A DNA stretch of 64,000 bases from Dermatemys mawii (lineage: Eukaryota; Chordata; Testudines; Dermatemydidae). The notes under the pieces were generated by a model that was given only the letters and a program-made list of their open reading frames with translations, was not told the DNA's origin and made no database searches. The position numbers were made by a program, and so were the translations under genes. The stretch lies in contig ML677344.1 of the NCBI GenBank assembly GCA_007922305.1, positions 889,479-953,478 of the forward strand, in the 5' to 3' direction. How positions within the stretch are numbered: position 1 is the stretch's first letter; every line of letters starts with the position of its first letter. Positions 60,695-64,000 of the stretch are shown piece by piece.

Positions 60695-62130
60695 GGCCTG
60701 CTTGCTTCTACAGACGGACTCTCCTTTTTAATCATTTGTTAACCTTTACCCTTGTTTTAGGGGTAAACCTCCCCTCGGCAGCAGTCTGTCGCCACATAGA
60801 GCTTTTCCGCAGAGGCGCAAAGTGGCTCCGTGTGTGGGCTCATGCAAGAATTTTTGTAACCTGGAGGACCAGAGTAAGACTTGAACCTCTTTGAGCATTC
60901 TCACCGGTGTGACCGCTTTTCTAGAGCTAATAAAGCACTTCTTGCAGAACCCATCTGCAAGCCAGATTGTACCTGTGGAGGAAAAGTGATAGTTTGTACG
61001 TTTGGTCTCTTGACAGATATTTACTAATCTCATTAGCTACAGCACAGAGGACAGTGAAGCACACTTCAGGACAGTGATTCGGAGTGACACACTCAATCTA
61101 GCGGTGCTGTATCCGTTAAGCAGATGAACTGTTGGTGTCTGAGCAAACTGGGTGGCTTTTTAAACTGAGCTTTGTTTAATGGGTTTGTTCTGTGGGTTGG
61201 GGAGAGTGGAGGATTGTAACTTCTCTGAAGCCAGGGTATAGAGAGTGGTGTTCTCCCTCTGTTTTAGTAGGGAGGATGGAAACCTGCAAATGTGTAAACC
61301 CCTTGTTTTAAAAGGCAAGAAAGGAAGCTTCTCTGAGTCAGGCCAGAGGGAGCTGACCCAGGAGTGCATGTGCCTTATGGTCTGTTCTGGTCTCTGAAGG
61401 AAACAGATCTGTGTGTAGTGTATTGCAAGCCTTCAGTAAAACTAAGGAACCTCATCTTGAAATGCTGGGTTTCATGAATCCAGGCCAGATGCTCCTAACT
61501 GAGAGCAAACTCTGTGCTAGAATTAGAACTCCATCAAGGAGGTTGACTTACCTGAAAAGCAAATAGCCCGGTTCTTGAAGGCTTTGGCATTTTAAATTGG
61601 CTTAATTTTTTTTTATTTTTTTTTAAAGCAGCTGCACATGAGGTGGCTTCCTGTGTAGATACAGGTATGCAGCATTTACTGCACTTGCACACATTGCATC
61701 AGGAATGGTGGACTAAAGGAAGCAGCTGCTCAAATCAATCCATGTGACAAATTGTTTTTAGCCCAGAACATGCTGTTTTGTTTGTGTTTGCTGTATAGCT
61801 GGATTACATCATTGAACAGAACTGTCATCAAACCTCAGAACATCCTGCAAGTGAACAGCTGGTAACGTCCAGTTTACTATAGTTTGTACAGTCTTCACTT
61901 TTACTGTGTTTAGAAACTGATTATATTTTGGAAAAATAAAGCTTGTCTATTGGTCTACTCTGTAATACTGCTATCTGCCCACAGCCAGCCAATCATTGAT
62001 AACGCTGGCAGACAATGAGGTTGAACCTGTTGGGTGCTTCTACAGATTGGCTCATCAAGGGTCTTTATGCATGTGGATTATGTAAAGGTTTTTATTAAAA
62101 CTATAAATAAATGATCTAGATTATTTTCCT
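60695..62130 (+). other. NUP98: NUP98 3' UTR with alternative poly(A) signals
   Basis: AATAAA occurs at 60929-60934 (235 bp after the stop), at 61935-61940, followed by a GT-rich stretch that looks like a downstream element, and at 62106-62111. The 61935 site has the best context; more than one 3' end is likely. No coding feature is visible on either strand in this stretch. Confidence 0.65.
61935..61940 (+). terminator. NUP98: likely main poly(A) signal of NUP98
   Basis: Canonical AATAAA followed within 25 bp by T/G-rich sequence around GTCTATTGGTCTACTCTG. Earlier (60929) and later (62106) AATAAA hexamers could give shorter and longer transcripts. Confidence 0.55.
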
Positions 62131-63670
62131 GTCTGTTTTTCTGAATTTACTTTCTACAAAAATAAATACAATGTTTATAGCATTCCAAGGTTTTCTTTGC
62201 TTTTTAAAAATGGATTGATTTCCAGGCCGTTTCCAGCCAGAGATCTGAAATCAGTGCTGCTAGTTAAACACGTGACTTTCCCTACAAGTCCTTTGAGGAA
62301 AGTTCTCAACTCCGATGGGGTCCCGGGAAGTATTAAACTGTGAGCCAAATTGTCTCTGCATTCAAGCTACCTAGTCACTCCAGGACAGTGACTTCCCACC
62401 CCTGCTAGGTTCTGCTAGAACTATGGAACCATCGAACACTAGCAGATGCGAGTGCAAGGACAGAACTTTCTCAGCAGCTGGATCCAGACAAGAGCATCTG
62501 CAGCCGTGGGTAAGTGATCAGTCTGAGAAGAGTGTGAACCTACTTCATAAAGAAAACTCTTGCCAACTGGAGAGAGGTTGGAGATGAGGAAGATAGCTGC
62601 TGTGTTTCCTGAATAGCTGTAGGGCAGGTGATGGGTGCAGAAAATCAAGGTCATTAACTCTTGCCAGAACCAACAATCTAAGTAGTGACCAAGCTTGGAT
62701 GGGCCATGGAAGATAAAACTAGTCTCCCAAAGGGGTGCCTACCTCTGCTGGGGAAGTTTTGCACAACTCTTACCCCTCCTTGTCCTATTTATGTTACTAG
62801 CCAGGATTCTCTGGACTCGGGCATCTATTAGAAGCAATAACTACTTGAAAGAGGAGGTCCTTTGTGAGTTACTTTCCAAAGGAAAGAGGAAACCTTGCTG
62901 TGCTTGTATCCCATTTACTCCCCAGGAGAGGAGAGCTCGGTTTATGTAATATATAATTAAATGTGACACCTGTAACTGTTCCAAAGGCAGCAAGAAAGTT
63001 AGGTCACTTAGTGACTTATCCTCTTTTTTTAATTATCTTAATTGATTTCATGCAAATCCACCTGCTGCTCTGGCTCCCGTGTAGTGGTGCAAAGGAGAAA
63101 AGTTGCAGGGACTTCAGGCTCAGGGATGAATAATTCACCATCTGTAAATAAAACCGTATCCTGCCTTAAAACTGATCAGTGCTAGTACTCATCTGCTGCT
63201 GCTTGGGATTAGCATATGAATGAAGCCAAGGAGATGTCAAGGGAGCTGCTTGGAGTGCTTGAAACGGCCCCCTGGGTAAGACAGGGAGCTGCACCTGGTT
63301 ATGGGAGGAGAAATCTATTTAAACTGCAGCCTCATGAGCCCATTTGCAACCTCTTGAAGAGCCTTTTCCAACAGCTCTAACTTCCCAGGCCAGTAAAGTG
63401 CAGGGGCTCCCTGCTACACCTGGTGTGAAGATGTCTAGTGTTGCATAGTATCCCTTTGACAATTCTCTAAGCCTTCAACCTCTGCGCTCTAGCCCACTGT
63501 TCGAGATTGCTGCTTCCGCTGTCCACCAGCACCGGAGAGAAGAAATTCAGTCCAACTTCCTCCTTCCCCTTAACTTCACCAGCCTGTTTCTCTTGGACCG
63601 CTAGCTTTTAGAGGCAGACACTGACATGTACGGGGCCATTTTTGCACTGAGGTTACGTACGTTGGCTACT
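62131..63670. other. intergenic DNA after NUP98, no recognisable gene
   Basis: 1.5 kb without a coding pattern on either strand. In mammals CHRNA10 follows NUP98; no part of it is recognisable here. Confidence 0.45.
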
Positions 63671-63674
63671 GCAA

Positions 63675-63955
63675 ATTTGGTGCTGAGAGGAGAGGTCACC
63701 TTGTGGTGAAGGCAGTGGCATGGGATTCTGGAGAAGTGACTTCAGTTCCTGGCTCTGCCACACACACTCTATCTCAGTAGGCAAGTTACCTTATCTCTGT
63801 GCCTCAGGTGACAAGGCAATGCTACCTGTCTGTTGCTCTATTCTGTCCAAATCTAAGTTGTTGGAGGCTGGGACTGTCTTGCTTTGTGTACAGCACCTAG
63901 CACAATGGGGCTCTATCTGACCATCCCAGAAGAGATTCTGGTCAGATAATAGCCC
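63675..63955 (+). repeat. MIR/CORE-type SINE
   Basis: Starts near GTGAAGGCAGTGGCATGGGA (tRNA-like head), followed by CTGGCTCTGCCACACACAC, GGCAAGTTACCTTATCTCTG and TGCCTCAGG of the CORE region. The tail GTACAGCACCTAGCACAATG is common in reptile MIR relatives. Confidence 0.8.
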
Positions 63956-64000
63956 CTGATCCCTAGACATTTTTTTAAGTCTGCTGGTCTTTCTAACTTA

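Noticed and set aside
62695..62949. 84-codon frame with a hydrophobic stretch after the NUP98 3' UTR
   Set aside because: No family resemblance, no splice or promoter context; treated as chance.

Overview
The window is one large vertebrate gene, NUP98 (the NUP98-NUP96 precursor), on the + strand, with its promoter, a 50 kb coding span and its 3' end. Thirty-two coding exons with canonical GT-AG boundaries and consistent phases can be joined from the ATG at 10426 to the TGA at 60692-60694. They give 5,460 nt and 1,819 residues, nearly the human precursor length (about 1,817 from memory). The interspersed repeats point to a reptile, most likely a turtle: CR1 LINE tails, many hAT elements with 8-bp target duplications, palindromic sauropsid repeats, a DIRS-type relic and MIR/CORE SINEs. 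The species call is inference.

Layout. 1-2450 is repeat-bearing upstream DNA with no gene recognised. 2458-3180 is a GC-rich CpG-island promoter with five CCAAT-type boxes and GC boxes, ending in a noncoding first exon with a splice donor after 2891. Intron 1 (2892-10397) holds a 1.9 kb hAT element with a decayed transposase. Exons 1-12 (10426-26650) encode the FG/GLFG repeats and the GLEBS segment that binds RAE1. Exons 13-19 (28513-35552) encode the linker and the autoproteolytic domain, with the His-Phe-Ser cleavage site intact at residues 884-886. Exons 20-32 (38835-60694) encode NUP96, a scaffold subunit of the Y-complex. The 3' UTR starts at 60695, with poly(A) signals at 60929, 61935 and 62106. 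62112-64000 is intergenic, with a MIR-like SINE near its end.

One transcript encodes two nuclear pore proteins, separated by self-cleavage: mobile FG-repeat NUP98 and structural NUP96. Almost all other structure in the window is transposable-element history inside the introns: at least ten hAT copies in several families, two TcMar-like elements, five CR1 pieces, several copies of foldback repeats, and a 4 kb DIRS-like tyrosine-recombinase retrotransposon in intron 29 that was itself hit by a CR1. I found no convincing novel gene system. The most interesting points are a hAT copy ending about 24 nt upstream of a NUP98 exon, the DIRS relic, a 3-codon uORF before the start codon, a possible intronic-polyadenylation isoform, and related deletion derivatives of one hAT family.
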